A stretch of 5,045 bases of DNA from Chloroflexota bacterium (GTDB taxonomy: Bacteria; Chloroflexota; Dormibacteria; CF-121): positions 1-5,045 of the forward strand of contig VBFX01000036.1 in the NCBI GenBank assembly GCA_005889395.1, given 5' to 3'. Under the pieces are notes generated by a model. It saw only the letters and a list, made by a program, of their open reading frames with translations, was not told where the DNA came from and searched no databases. The position numbers were made by a program, and so were the translations under genes. Below are positions 4,983-5,045 of the stretch, piece after piece. Position 1 is the stretch's first letter. Each line of letters starts with the position of its first letter.

Positions 4983-5045
4983 TTAGTGGGCCGTGAGGAG
5001 CCAAATGGTCACGCTCAGGCAGAGCGCGATTCCGAGCCCAACCCC
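4983..5045 (-). CDS. C-terminal end of a probable membrane protein, cut by the window edge
   Basis: On the minus strand an open frame enters from the window edge, runs 20 codons and ends with TAA (complement of 4983-4985). The visible residues, ending in GIALCLSVTIWLLTAH, are almost all hydrophobic and look like a last transmembrane helix with a very short tail. The gene would be convergent with tRNA-Gly, 54 nt away, which is a sensible arrangement. A second minus-strand frame is also open here, but it gives a charged, low-complexity translation and runs on into the tRNA, so the hydrophobic frame is preferred. Twenty residues are too few to name a family. Confidence 0.5.
   Translation of the reverse strand, partial: GVGLGIALCLSVTIWLLTAH

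Noticed and set aside
4842..5045. tRNA-Gly 3' end as an integration site (attB/attL) for a mobile element
   Set aside because: No integrase gene and no direct repeat of the tRNA 3' end is visible in the window; the unusual gene lies on the 5' side of the tRNA, not the 3' side.

Overview
The window looks like a bacterial chromosome segment with high GC content and dense, mostly co-directional coding. It carries a coenzyme F420 biosynthesis operon with a stand-alone CofE that lacks the nitroreductase-like C-terminal domain of actinobacterial FbiB. Together with a fused MoaD-MoaE molybdopterin synthase, this fits a Chloroflexota-type bacterium (for example Thermomicrobia or relatives) better than a typical actinobacterium. 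The taxonomic guess is an inference and is not certain.

Layout. (1) Positions 1-179, minus strand: the first 59 codons of undecaprenyl-diphosphatase (uppP/bacA), cut by the window edge. (2) A 19-bp divergent gap (180-198) with a -10-like TATGAT so close to the cofD ATG that cofD may be read from a leaderless mRNA. (3) Positions 199-3718, plus strand: a tight cluster cofD - cofC - cofE - metallophosphoesterase - moaDE. The first three junctions are all 4-nt stop/start overlaps of the form NTGA (GTGA, TTGA, ATGA), and the last gap is 4 nt. (4) Positions 3719-3770: a 52-nt gap whose end holds a small hairpin with a Shine-Dalgarno-like GAGG in its loop. (5) Positions 3771-4841: a 356-aa protein of unknown family that appears to be an internal duplication of a PD-(D/E)XK-like (nuclease-fold) module. 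(6) Positions 4856-4928: tRNA-Gly(UCC), with a candidate -10 box overlapping the stop codon of the preceding gene. The tRNA has C instead of the near-universal U at position 33. (7) After the tRNA, a weak hairpin, then the hydrophobic 3' end of a convergent minus-strand gene (4983-5045).

How the genes work together. CofC activates a phospho-three-carbon acid (phosphoenolpyruvate or 2-phospholactate) with GTP, CofD transfers it to the deazaflavin Fo, and CofE adds glutamates, giving (dehydro-)F420. The Fo synthase (CofG/CofH or FbiC) and any dehydro-F420 reductase are not in this window. MoaDE converts precursor Z (cPMP) into molybdopterin, so the operon joins steps of two redox-cofactor pathways. 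The metallophosphoesterase between them has an unusual Gln in place of the first metal-binding His; its substrate cannot be told from sequence. The most novel items are the duplicated nuclease-fold-like unknown protein next to tRNA-Gly, the C33 tRNA, and the diglycine buried inside the MoaDE fusion.
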